64,000 nt of DNA from Streptomyces sp. YIM 130001 (lineage in GTDB: Bacteria > Actinomycetota > Actinomycetes > Streptomycetales > Streptomycetaceae), in the NCBI RefSeq assembly GCF_003574445.1, contig NZ_KZ984554.1:63503-127502 (forward strand), written 5' to 3'. Below, in pieces: positions 26,105 to 33,917 of the stretch. Below the pieces are notes generated by a model. It ran no database searches and had not been told where the DNA came from. It saw nothing but the letters and a program-made list of their open reading frames with translations. Position 1 is the first letter of the stretch. Every line of letters starts with the position of its first letter. The position numbers and the translations under genes are program-made.

Positions 26105-27715
26105 CTACAGCGGGGACTCCCAGGTCACCGTCGTGCCGGAGCTGTCGGGCTCCGCGGCCGGTGCTCCGTCGTCGTGCACCGTGAGCCGGACCGCCGCTCC
26201 GTCGTCGGTGACACCGGCGTCCGCGTCGACCCGGATCGCGATCCGGGTCACGCCCGCACGCCTGGTCGCCGCGGCCAGTGCCCGGCGCAGCGCGAGCAGC
26301 AGCCCTCGTCGCGCCTGCCGTCCGACCCGGTTGTCCACCGGGCCGGTGAACTGCACCGACGGCTGGAACCCGACGATGGCCGCGGCGGTCGCCGCCTCGC
26401 GCAGCACCCGGTCCCGCAGGCCGGCCGGAGAGTCGGAGGGCGGCTGCTGCAGCGCGAAGATGGTGGTGCGGACCTCCTGGACCGTGGACTCCAGCTCCTC
26501 CACGGCATGGCCGAGCGTGTTCACCACCAGGGGCACCTCGGCCCTGCGGCGGGCCGACTCCAGCATCATCCCGGTGGCGAACAGGCGTTGGATGACCAGG
26601 TCGTGCAGATCGCGCGCGATACGGTCCCGGTCCTCGTACACCGCGAGCCTGCCGCGGCTGCGGCGCGCGTCCGCGAGCACCAGGGCGAGTGCTGCCTGCG
26701 AGGCGAACTGGGTGGCCAACTGCCGCTCGACCGGCGTGTACTCGCGGTCTCCGCGGACCCGGGGCAGGGCGAGGGTGCCGATCAGCCGGCCGCCGCTCTG
26801 CAGCGGCAGCAGCATGCTCGGCCCGAACCGTTCGCTCACCGGTGTCGTCATCCGTGCGTCCGTAGCCGAGTCCGACACGAACACGGCCTCCCCGCCCAGG
26901 AGTTGCTCGAGCACCGGGCTGCCGGGCGCGATCGTGGTGCCGATCAACGATCCGGGATCCTCCTGTGTGGAGGCGGCCACGATCTCCATGCCGCCCTCGT
27001 CGGTGGGCTGCAGGATCACCCCGGCGCACGCCTCCGCGAGCTGCCTGGCCTGTTCGGCGACCACGGTCAGGGCCTCGTCCGGACTGCCGCCGGACATCAG
27101 CGCCGTGGTGACCGCGGCCGTACCCGAGATCCAGCGCTCCCGCTGGCGGGCCGTCTCGTAGAGCCGGGCGTTGCCGATCGCGATGCCGGCCTGCGCGGCG
27201 AGCACCCGCAGCAGCTGCTCGTCCTCCGCGGTGAACGGGCCACCCTGCTTCTCGGCCAGATACAGGTTGCCGAAGGCCTTGTCGGCGACCAGGATCGGCA
27301 CCCCGAGGAAGCTGTGCATCGGCGGATGTCCGGGCGGCAGTCCGCTGGAGTGCGGATCGGTCGTGAGATCGTCGATCCGCAGCGGCTTCGGGTGGACGAG
27401 CAGTTCGCCGATGACCCCGGAGTGGCCGTCGGGCAGGCCGCCGATACGGGCCCGCGCCCGCTCGTCGACACCGGCCGTGAACAGCTCGGTGACCCGGCCG
27501 CCCCGCTCCGCCCCCACCACCCCGAGCGCCCCGTACCTCGCTCCCGTGAGCCGGGTGGCGGCGTCCACCAACTGCTGCAGTGTGGCCCGCAGTTCGAGAT
27601 CGGTGCCGACACTGAGTACGGCGTCGACGAGGAGCGGGAGACGTCGGGGCGAGGCGTGCTCGTGACCCTGCGGCGGCGAGGGGGACGCGGGCTCGTCGGG
27701 CCGCCCCTGCGTCAC
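26105..27715 (-). CDS. GAF-GAF sensor histidine kinase, DevS-like, with degenerate ATPase domain
   Basis: 536 residues from GTG 27715, which overlaps the upstream stop (GTGA). Two GAF domains (about 40-190 and 210-360) precede a HisKA_3 dimerisation helix with the phospho-acceptor His near residue 371 (RIARDLHDLVIQRLF), as in DevS/DosT-type kinases. The C-terminal ATPase region is decayed: the N box reads RRALAAATRRA without the usual Glu and Asn, the G1 region is DDGAPAAEP, and the chain ends before any G2 box. It may not autophosphorylate by itself. No response regulator is adjacent. It forms an operon with mbl and a small membrane protein, which hints at an envelope or cell-state role. Confidence 0.88.
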   Translation of the reverse strand: MTQGRPDEPASPSPPQGHEHASPRRLPLLVDAVLSVGTDLELRATLQQLVDAATRLTGARYGALGVVGAERGGRVTELFTAGVDERARARIGGLPDGHSGVIGELLVHPKPLRIDDLTTDPHSSGLPPGHPPMHSFLGVPILVADKAFGNLYLAEKQGGPFTAEDEQLLRVLAAQAGIAIGNARLYETARQRERWISGTAAVTTALMSGGSPDEALTVVAEQARQLAEACAGVILQPTDEGGMEIVAASTQEDPGSLIGTTIAPGSPVLEQLLGGEAVFVSDSATDARMTTPVSERFGPSMLLPLQSGGRLIGTLALPRVRGDREYTPVERQLATQFASQAALALVLADARRSRGRLAVYEDRDRIARDLHDLVIQRLFATGMMLESARRRAEVPLVVNTLGHAVEELESTVQEVRTTIFALQQPPSDSPAGLRDRVLREAATAAAIVGFQPSVQFTGPVDNRVGRQARRGLLLALRRALAAATRRAGVTRIAIRVDADAGVTDDGAAVRLTVHDDGAPAAEPDSSGTTVTWESPL

Positions 27716-27969
27716 GCCGCCTCCTGCTCGGTCATCGGTCTGCCCCGGGCCCAGTTCACCAGGCCGAGCAGGGCGTACAGACCCCAGGCACCCTCGAGGA
27801 GCAGGAAGCCCCACTGGGAACCCGCCACCGCGTCGATCACCAGGAGAGCGGAGCCGACGAAGTTGAGCCAGAGATGCCCGGCGGACCCGAAGGGCATCCG
27901 GCCCGCCTGGGCGAGCACGAACGCGCCGAGGATCAGGACGGCACCGGCCAACTGCACGGAGTTCGACAC
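27712..27969 (-). CDS. Small membrane protein (CBU_0592-like domain)
   Basis: 85 residues with three hydrophobic segments: VQLAGAVLILGAFVLAQAG, LWLNFVGSALLVIDAVAG and WGFLLLEGAWGLYALLGL. This is the pattern of the CBU_0592-like membrane family, of unknown function. It lies 15 bp after mbl and overlaps the start of the GAF kinase by 4 bases, so the three form one operon. GGGAG near the end of mbl probably serves as the ribosome site. Confidence 0.8.
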   Translation of the reverse strand: MSNSVQLAGAVLILGAFVLAQAGRMPFGSAGHLWLNFVGSALLVIDAVAGSQWGFLLLEGAWGLYALLGLVNWARGRPMTEQEAA

Positions 27970-27984
27970 GAGGGGCTCCCGGGG

Positions 27985-29022
27985 TCAACTGCCGAGCAGA
28001 TCCAGCTGCATCGGCTGGATACGGCCCTCGAGCATCGCGCCGAGGCCGAGTACCGAGCAGACGTCGGGCCGCTCCGCGATGTGCACCGGCATCCCGGTCG
28101 CGCCCCGCAGCATCTGGTCGAGGCCCGGGAGCAGCGCGCTCCCGCCGACCATCATGATTCCGCGGTCCGCCAGGTCCGCGACCAGGTCGGGCGGGCAGTC
28201 CCGCAGTACCTTGCCGATGCCGTCGAGCACCGTGGTCAGCGGCGTGTGGATGGCCTCCCGGACCGACGCGGTGCGCACCTGCACCGACCGGGCCAGACCC
28301 GTCGCCACGTCGCGGCCGTGGATCTCGGTGGACTCCGGGCCGCGCGACGTCAGCCCGTTCCCGCTGAGCGCCAGCTGCAGCGGGCGCACCGACTGGCTCG
28401 GAAGCATCAACTCATGCTGGTGACGCAGGAGTTGAACGATCGCGTGGTCGATGGCGTCGCCGCCGACCGGGATCCGCACCGCCGTGACGATCGCGCCCAT
28501 CGACAGCACCGCGACCTGCGTGGTCGCCGCCCCGCACACCAGGATCATGGTGGCTTCCGGGCGCTCCACCGGAAGTCCGCAGCCGACCGCCGCCGCGATC
28601 AGGGTGTCCACCAGCTCCACCCGCCGGGCCCCGAGTCCGATCAACGTCTCCGTCGTCGCACGCTGGGCCAGCGGATCGGCGTCGTGCGGGGTGCAGGCGG
28701 CGGCCCGCAGCCGCGGCTTGCGGCGCAGGGTGCGGCGCAGCTTGTCGTCGAGCAGGTGACTGAGCATGCGCTGCGCCATGTCGATGTCCACCACGGTGCC
28801 GCCGGACACCGGCCGCACCACCCGGATGTAGCTCGGCGTACGCCCCGTCATCCGCTCGGCGAACTCGCCGACCGCGATCAGCGAGCCCGTCCTGGTGTTG
28901 ATGGCCGCGACGCTCGGCTCGTCCACGACGAGTCCCGCGCCCTTCACGAACACCCGGGTGCGTGCGGCGCCCAGGTCGACGCCGACGTGGCAGCGCCGCA
29001 ACTGGTCGAGGCTTGCGGTCAT
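27985..29022 (-). CDS. mbl: Mbl/MreB-like actin-fold protein
   Basis: 345 residues. GGGAGGAA lies 6 bases before ATG 29022. Actin-fold motifs: phosphate-1 HVGVDLGAARTRV, GTVVDIDMAQRML, phosphate-2 ATMILVCGAATTQVAV and the adenosine motif GIMMVGGSALLPGL. MreB-family proteins polymerise under the membrane; Streptomyces has MreB plus a shorter, divergent Mbl involved in spore-wall integrity. No mreC/mreD/rodA lie nearby, which fits Mbl and not the mre operon. It is the first gene of an operon with a small membrane protein and a GAF-domain kinase. Confidence 0.9.
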   Translation of the reverse strand: MTASLDQLRRCHVGVDLGAARTRVFVKGAGLVVDEPSVAAINTRTGSLIAVGEFAERMTGRTPSYIRVVRPVSGGTVVDIDMAQRMLSHLLDDKLRRTLRRKPRLRAAACTPHDADPLAQRATTETLIGLGARRVELVDTLIAAAVGCGLPVERPEATMILVCGAATTQVAVLSMGAIVTAVRIPVGGDAIDHAIVQLLRHQHELMLPSQSVRPLQLALSGNGLTSRGPESTEIHGRDVATGLARSVQVRTASVREAIHTPLTTVLDGIGKVLRDCPPDLVADLADRGIMMVGGSALLPGLDQMLRGATGMPVHIAERPDVCSVLGLGAMLEGRIQPMQLDLLGS

Positions 29023-29213
29023 GGCGGTTCCTCCCGAGAGCACTGACCGTGTGCGGCCGCCGGACGACGGCCCTTCTCGCATCCTGTGGCGGCGGCCCTG
29101 ACCCCGCGCGCTGGGATGCGCCGGGCGGGGTGCCGCCGTACGGGTGGTTCTGGGAGGGCGCGGGCCGGCAGGGGCCGGCGGAAAATGCGCACCGGTCGTT
29201 CGCGCACCGGGGT

Positions 29214-29219
29214 TACCAT
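29214..29219 (+). promoter_or_regulatory. -10 box of leaderless MFS promoter
   Basis: TACCAT fits TANNNT and ends 5 bases before GTG 29225 (8 before GTG 29228). There is no ribosome site. Confidence 0.5.
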
Positions 29220-29224
29220 CCCCC

Positions 29225-30514
29225 GTGGTGAAGAAGACAGGCGTTGACCAGGACGGATCCGCAGTCATACGGCCGAGGCGGCAGAGGATCCTCGCCGATC
29301 TGACGCCGTTGCGCACCTCGGTGGACTACCGGCGGCTGTGGGTCGGCCAGACGATCTCCTGGCTCGGTCAGGCCATGACCGCCCTGGCGATCTCCCTGCA
29401 GGTGTACGACATCACGGGCTCGGCGTTCTCCGTCGGCCTGGTCGGCCTCTTCTCCCTCGTGCCGCTCGTGGTCTTCGGTCTGTACGGCGGCGCCATCGCG
29501 GACACCGTGGACCGCCGCAAGCTCGGGATCGCCAGCTCCGCCGGACTGTGCCTGCTCTCCTTCGTCCTCGCCTGCGCCGCGCTCGCCGGATTCCACCGGG
29601 TGTGGCTGCTGTACTCGATCGTCGCTCTGCAAGCCGTCTGCGCGGCCCTCAACAACCCGGCCCGCTCGTCGATGATCCCGCGGCTGCTGCCGCCCGAGCA
29701 GCTGCCCGCGGCCAACGCCCTCTCCTCCGTGACCACCACGTCCGGCACCATGTTCGGCCCGATGCTCGGCGGCCTGCTGGTCGGATTCTGGGGCTACCAG
29801 GCCGCGTATCTGATCGACGCGGTCGCCTTCAGCGCCTCGCTGTACGCGATGTACCGGCTGCCGTCCATGAAGCCGGACCGGGCGGCGGGTGCCGGGGCCA
29901 AGCGGGCTTCGGTCCTGGACGGACTGCGCTTCCTCGCCACCCGGCCGAATCTGCGGATGACGTTCTTCACCGACATGTGCGCCATGGTGCTCGCGCATCC
30001 GCGGGCGCTGTTCCCCGTGGTCGCGGTGGTGTGGTTCGGGGGTGACGCGCAGACGACGGGGCTGCTCGTCGCGGCGCCCGCGATCGGCGCGCTCCTCGGC
30101 AGCGTGTTCTCCGGCTGGCTCGGCCGGATCCGCCGGCACGGTCTGGCGATTCTGCTGGCCGTCGCCTCCTGGGGTACGGCCATCGCCGTCTTCGGACTGA
30201 CCCGCAACCTCTGGCTCGGGGTGCTGTTCCTGGCGATCGCCGGCTGCTCCGACACCGTGTCCATGGTGTTCCGCTCGACCATGCTGCAGGCGGCGACACC
30301 CGACGAGATGCGGGGCCGGCTGCAGGGCGTGTTCATCGTGGTGGTCGCGGGTGGCCCGCGCCTCGGCGACTTCACGGCCGGCACGGTCGCCGACCTCGCC
30401 TCGCCCCAGCTCGCCATCACCGGAGGCGGTGTCGCCTGTGTCGTCGCGGTCGGGCTGCTCGCCCTGAAGTGGCGCAGGTTCGCCCGGTACGACGCGCGGT
30501 CGCCCGAGGCGTGA
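29225..30514 (+). CDS. MFS exporter (EntS/enterobactin-exporter-like)
   Basis: 429 residues with 10-12 membrane helices. The start VDYRRLWVGQTISWLGQAM and the loop GAIADTVDRRKL are typical of the EntS-type MFS branch (TMEffector-like). ALNNPARSSMIPRLLPPEQL and ATPDEMRGRLQGVF are also conserved there. Export of a siderophore or drug is the usual role, but no biosynthetic genes are near. GTG 29225 or 29228 is taken as start because a -10 box lies immediately upstream. It is divergent from mbl, with a gap of about 200 bp between them. Confidence 0.88.
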   Translation: MVKKTGVDQDGSAVIRPRRQRILADLTPLRTSVDYRRLWVGQTISWLGQAMTALAISLQVYDITGSAFSVGLVGLFSLVPLVVFGLYGGAIADTVDRRKLGIASSAGLCLLSFVLACAALAGFHRVWLLYSIVALQAVCAALNNPARSSMIPRLLPPEQLPAANALSSVTTTSGTMFGPMLGGLLVGFWGYQAAYLIDAVAFSASLYAMYRLPSMKPDRAAGAGAKRASVLDGLRFLATRPNLRMTFFTDMCAMVLAHPRALFPVVAVVWFGGDAQTTGLLVAAPAIGALLGSVFSGWLGRIRRHGLAILLAVASWGTAIAVFGLTRNLWLGVLFLAIAGCSDTVSMVFRSTMLQAATPDEMRGRLQGVFIVVVAGGPRLGDFTAGTVADLASPQLAITGGGVACVVAVGLLALKWRRFARYDARSPEA

Positions 30515-30530
30515 GGGGCGGCACAACGCG

Positions 30531-30571
30531 GCGGCGCCGCCTCCCCGTGGGACGAGGGGAGACGGCGCCGC
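30531..30571. terminator. Terminator shared by MFS gene and 19-residue peptide gene
   Basis: 16-bp arms (30531-30546 and 30556-30571; GCGGCGCCGCCTCCCC) with one G-U/A-C type mismatch and a 9-base loop, between two convergent genes. Confidence 0.8.
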
Positions 30572-30584
30572 TGCGGGACTTCGG

Positions 30585-30644
30585 TCAGACCAGCCAGCCA
30601 ACGAAGTGGACGACGCCGGCGAGAAGGTCGGTGAGGAAGTTCAT
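30585..30644 (-). CDS. 19-residue hydrophobic peptide MNFLTDLLAGVVHFVGWLV
   Basis: A very short gene on the minus strand. ATG 30644 is preceded at 10 bases by AAGGAG, one of the best ribosome sites in the window; the stop is at 30585-30587, and the terminator at 30531-30571 follows 13 bases later. The peptide is almost wholly hydrophobic with one Asp and one His and could form a single amphipathic or membrane helix. Codons are mostly GC-ending, like real genes here. It could be a membrane-active or toxin-like peptide, a regulator of a membrane protein, or a leader peptide, although no gene follows on the same strand. The strong ribosome site and own terminator support expression; function is unknown. 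Confidence 0.65.
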   Translation of the reverse strand: MNFLTDLLAGVVHFVGWLV

Positions 30645-30823
30645 GTGGTGCGTTCTCCTTGTGTTACCCGTGACCCGTCGCTCCGGTCCGGTGTCCGGCA
30701 CCGGTGGGTGCACGTGTTGCTTGTGTGGGACGTGCGCCAACTACGGTCTGCAGCCCGTTGCTTGCGCACCGTAAGCATCGTTGGTCACGCGGGTTCCGGG
30801 CAATCAAAGGAGCGACGATCACC

Positions 30824-30852
30824 TGTTCTGGGGAACACCTGAGCCGGTGTTC
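30824..30852. promoter_or_regulatory. Triple half-site inverted repeat TGTTC / GAACACC / GGTGTTC
   Basis: GAACACC (30833-30839) pairs with GGTGTTC (30846-30852) across 6 bases and also, through GAACA, with TGTTC (30824-30828). These are either two alternative hairpins after the carboxyltransferase gene or an operator cluster about 180 bp upstream of the 19-residue peptide. The remainder of 30645-30936 shows nothing else I can name. Confidence 0.4.
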
Positions 30853-30936
30853 GCCCGGATTGTTCGTGCGCAGTGCCTGACTGGCTGTCACTGTCCGTCC
30901 CTGCCAAGGGGGTTGGGTACCACCGCGATCCGGCGC

Positions 30937-32277
30937 TCACGGACCGACCACGCCGCGTACGACGCCCAGGTCCACCAGGTCGGCCGGGCGCAGGCGGAGT
31001 TGGTCGGCCGTGGTGAGCGCGTCGCCCGGATCCCGCTTGAGGATGGCCGCGGCGGCCTCCGGCGCGATCACCGAGAAGTAACTGTCCGCGGTCGCCCAGG
31101 TGTTGTCCGGCGCCGCGAGGGCCAGCGCCCCGCCGGATCCGCCCTCGCCGATCAGGAGCGAGGTGACCGGCACCGGGGACTCGGCCACCGCGGCGAACAC
31201 CTCGGCGATCGCCGCGCCCGCGCCCTGCCGCTCGGCCTCCGCGTCGTTCGCGGCGCCCGGGGTGTCGATCAGTGTCAGGACCGGGATGCCGAGCCGTCCG
31301 GCGAGCCGGATCAGCCGGGCGGCGGTACGGAAGCCGGCGGGCCGGGTCGGCGTCCCGCACTGGGCCGCGTAGGCGACGGTGCGTCCCGCGTGCAGCCCGA
31401 ACCCGCACAGCATTCCGGCGTCGACGCCTCCGCAGCGATCGCCGCGTACCTCCACTCGCTCCTCGAACCAGTCGGCCAGATAGGCCTGGGCGCGAGGCCG
31501 TTCGGGGTCCCGGGCCCGTCGGACCGCCGCCCGTCCCGTCGAGGCCGTATCGGCGCGGCCGAGCGCGCGCGGCGGCGGTACGGGGGCCGGGGAGCCGGCC
31601 GGGTCGCCGCCGGTGAGCAGGCGCAGCCGGGGGCCGAGGGCGCTTCGCAGCTCCGCGACGGGCACCACCGCGTCGACCGCGCCCGCGGCCAGCTGGCCCT
31701 CGGCCTCGTACGCCCGCGGGTCCGCGTCGGCCGGGCGCACCCGGGAGCCCGCGAAACCGACCTGGGCGCCAGGAAGCGCCAGGGTGAGGTCCGCGCCCGC
31801 GCCGAGGGTCGCCCAGCCGCCGCCGGTGGCCGGGTCGCGCAGCACGGCGATCTGCGGCAGGCCGACGGCCCGGTGCAGCGCCGACTGCCGTGCCACGCGC
31901 TGGAGTTGGGTCAGCGCGCGCATGCCTTCCTGCATCCGGCTGCCGCCCGTGGCGATCAGCGACACGACCGGCAGCCGATGCGCTCGGGCGTGGCTGAACG
32001 CGGCCTCGATCCGGTCTCCGGTGCGTTCGCCGAGCGAGCCGCCGAGGAAGCCGAACTCGAAGGCGAGGAGCACCGTTTCGCATCCGCCGATCCGTGCCGT
32101 GCCGCAGACCACGGACTCCTGCTCGCCGGTCCGCGCGGCCGCGCGGGCGCGGGCCTCGCCGTAGCCCTCCCAGGAGATCGGCCCGTCTCCTGAGAACTCG
32201 CCTTGTGTGCAAGGGAGTTCGGTGAAGGAATCGGTGACTGCGGACAGCGTCTCGCGTGCGGTCCAGCGGTCAGCCAT
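30937..32277 (-). CDS. Fused acyl-CoA carboxyltransferase (AccD-AccA type)
   Basis: 446 residues holding both crotonase-fold halves of an acetyl-CoA carboxylase carboxyltransferase: a beta-like N-half with the oxyanion motif ATGGSRMQEGM and an alpha-like C-half with LTLIDTPGAANDAEAE and LLIGEGGSGGALAL. The Cys4 zinc ribbon of E. coli AccD is not seen. The half-domains are joined by a Pro-rich linker (about 215-240). No biotin carboxylase or biotin carrier is nearby. It overlaps the end of the matB-like gene (ATG 32277 or GTG 32280; matB stop 32270) and so belongs to the malonate operon, in the position where rhizobial mat operons carry malonyl-CoA decarboxylase. It may transfer or release the malonyl carboxyl group. 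Confidence 0.85.
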   Translation of the reverse strand: MADRWTARETLSAVTDSFTELPCTQGEFSGDGPISWEGYGEARARAAARTGEQESVVCGTARIGGCETVLLAFEFGFLGGSLGERTGDRIEAAFSHARAHRLPVVSLIATGGSRMQEGMRALTQLQRVARQSALHRAVGLPQIAVLRDPATGGGWATLGAGADLTLALPGAQVGFAGSRVRPADADPRAYEAEGQLAAGAVDAVVPVAELRSALGPRLRLLTGGDPAGSPAPVPPPRALGRADTASTGRAAVRRARDPERPRAQAYLADWFEERVEVRGDRCGGVDAGMLCGFGLHAGRTVAYAAQCGTPTRPAGFRTAARLIRLAGRLGIPVLTLIDTPGAANDAEAERQGAGAAIAEVFAAVAESPVPVTSLLIGEGGSGGALALAAPDNTWATADSYFSVIAPEAAAAILKRDPGDALTTADQLRLRPADLVDLGVVRGVVGP

Positions 32278-33757
32278 CACTGTTGCCCGGGGTGGCCGGG
32301 GCAGTGAGGCGGCGCTTCATGATCTTGCCCATGTCGTTGCGGGGCAGCGCGTCGAGCAGGCGTACCTCGCGGGGCCGCTTGTGCGGGGCGAGTTGGGCGG
32401 CCACGTGGTCCGCGAGCCGGGAGTGCGACGGTGGACTCGACGGGTCGGACGGAACGATCCACGCGATGATCCGCTCACCGAGGTCCGCGTCCGGCTCGCC
32501 CGTGACTGCGGCCTCCCGGACGTCCGGGTGGTCGAGCAGGGCGTTCTCGATCTCGCCCGCTCCGATCTTGTAGCCACCGCTCTTGATCAGGTCGGTGGCC
32601 TTGCGGCCGACGATACGGACCGCCCCGTGGGCGTCGACGACCGCCATGTCGCCGGTGCGGAACCAGCCGTCCGCGGTGAAGGCGGCTGCCGTCGCGTCCG
32701 GCCGGTTCAGATACTCCGTGAACAGATTCGGGCCGCGTACCTCGATCTCGCCGATGCCGTCCGGGTCGGCGACGGGCTCGCCGGACTCCTCCACAAGCCG
32801 CAGCTCGACGCCGCGCAGCGGGACGCCCACGGTGCCGGTTCCCGGCGGGCCGTCCACGCGGACGCTGGTGTTCATCAGGGTCTCGGTCATCCCGTAACGC
32901 TCGATCACCCGACGGCCGGTGGCCGCCGTGATCCGCTCGTGGTCGTGCACCGGGAGTGCGGCGGAGCCGGACACCAGGAGCCGTGCTCCGGCGAGCGCGT
33001 TCACCAGGCCCGGGTCGTCGGCCAGCGACTCGGCGATGCGGTGGTACATCGTCGGCACTCCGAACAGCATCGTCGCGCCGCCGGTCAGCTCCCGCGCCAC
33101 ACCCTCGGTGGAGAACCTGCCCAGGTGCCGTACGGAGCCCCCGCGGCGCAGCGGGCCGAGGATGCCCAGGATCAGCCCGTGCACATGGAACAGCGGCAGA
33201 CCGTGCACGAGTACGTCGTCCGCCGTCCACTGCCAGGAGTCCTCGAGCGCGTCCAGGGTCGAGGTGACCGACCGTCGGGGCAGGACGGCGCCCTTGGGCG
33301 GGCCGGTGGTGCCGGAGGTGTAGACGACGAAGGCGGGGGCGTCCTCGGTGGGGCGCGGGGCGGTGTCCTGGGCCGGGACGTCCGGGTGGCCGGGTGTCGT
33401 GCGGACGGCGATCCTCGCCAACTCGGCCAGTGCGGACGGCAGTTCGGCATCGGGGGCGGCCAGTACGAGATCGGGGGTGCTGTCCGACAGGACGTGCCGC
33501 AGCTCGCCCTCGCCGATCTTCGGGTTCAACGGCACGACGGGTACGGCGGCCTGGAGCGCGGCGACCACACCGACGGCGGTCTCCAGGGTCGGTGTCGCCC
33601 AGAGTGCGACCCGGCCGGCGGAACGCAGTTCCTCGGCCAATGTCCCTGCGGTCTCGGCCAGTTGCCCGTACGTCAGGGTGCGGTCGCCGAAGGTGAGGGC
33701 CGGGCGGTCGTTGCCCGGGCGGAGGGCGGGGAAGAGGTCGTGGGTCGGTTCGCTCAC
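32270..33757 (-). CDS. matB: Malonyl-CoA synthetase
   Basis: 495 residues from GTG 33757, with AGGAG 8 bases upstream. Acyl-CoA synthetase (ANL) motifs: VVYTSGTTGPPKGAVLPRR (P-loop-like), LVSGSAALP, ERYGMTET, GWFRTGDMA, hinge GRKATDLIKSGGYKI and the catalytic Lys of DMGKIMKR near the C-terminus. The short N-domain and RYGMTET match MatB, which makes malonyl-CoA (and methylmalonyl-CoA) from the diacid, CoA and ATP, giving extender units for fatty acid and polyketide synthesis. The neighbours (MatC-like carrier and carboxyltransferase) support malonate. The stop overlaps the start of the carboxyltransferase gene. Confidence 0.9.
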   Translation of the reverse strand: MSEPTHDLFPALRPGNDRPALTFGDRTLTYGQLAETAGTLAEELRSAGRVALWATPTLETAVGVVAALQAAVPVVPLNPKIGEGELRHVLSDSTPDLVLAAPDAELPSALAELARIAVRTTPGHPDVPAQDTAPRPTEDAPAFVVYTSGTTGPPKGAVLPRRSVTSTLDALEDSWQWTADDVLVHGLPLFHVHGLILGILGPLRRGGSVRHLGRFSTEGVARELTGGATMLFGVPTMYHRIAESLADDPGLVNALAGARLLVSGSAALPVHDHERITAATGRRVIERYGMTETLMNTSVRVDGPPGTGTVGVPLRGVELRLVEESGEPVADPDGIGEIEVRGPNLFTEYLNRPDATAAAFTADGWFRTGDMAVVDAHGAVRIVGRKATDLIKSGGYKIGAGEIENALLDHPDVREAAVTGEPDADLGERIIAWIVPSDPSSPPSHSRLADHVAAQLAPHKRPREVRLLDALPRNDMGKIMKRRLTAPATPGNSDG

Positions 33758-33868
33758 GCTGGGTTCTCCTGACGGTCGCCTTGGTCGCCGAGTTCGCTGC
33801 GGTCGCCGTGGTCTCGTGGTGCCGTGCTCCGGTGCTCCGGTTCTCGCCCATCGTCGCAGCTGGTCCGT

Positions 33869-33896
33869 GGTGCGGCCCCGGTGCCGGGGCCGCACC
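33869..33896. terminator. Hairpin between matC-like gene and matB
   Basis: 13-bp perfect stem GGTGCGGCCCCGG/CCGGGGCCGCACC with a 2-base nominal loop, about 20 bases after the matC-like stop. It could end or attenuate the transcript before matB, or protect the 3' end of the upstream message. Confidence 0.65.
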
Positions 33897-33917
33897 CGTC
33901 GGTCGCGGGTGGGACGG

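Noticed and set aside
24902-28423. A 1173-codon plus-strand open frame opposite the AlkZ-like, kinase and mbl genes
   Set aside because: Arg/Gly/His-rich shadow of well-supported minus-strand genes, with no family features.
30833-30852. LexA/SOS box
   Set aside because: Actinobacterial SOS boxes have GAAC and GTTC separated by 4 bases; here the arms are longer and the spacing does not match.
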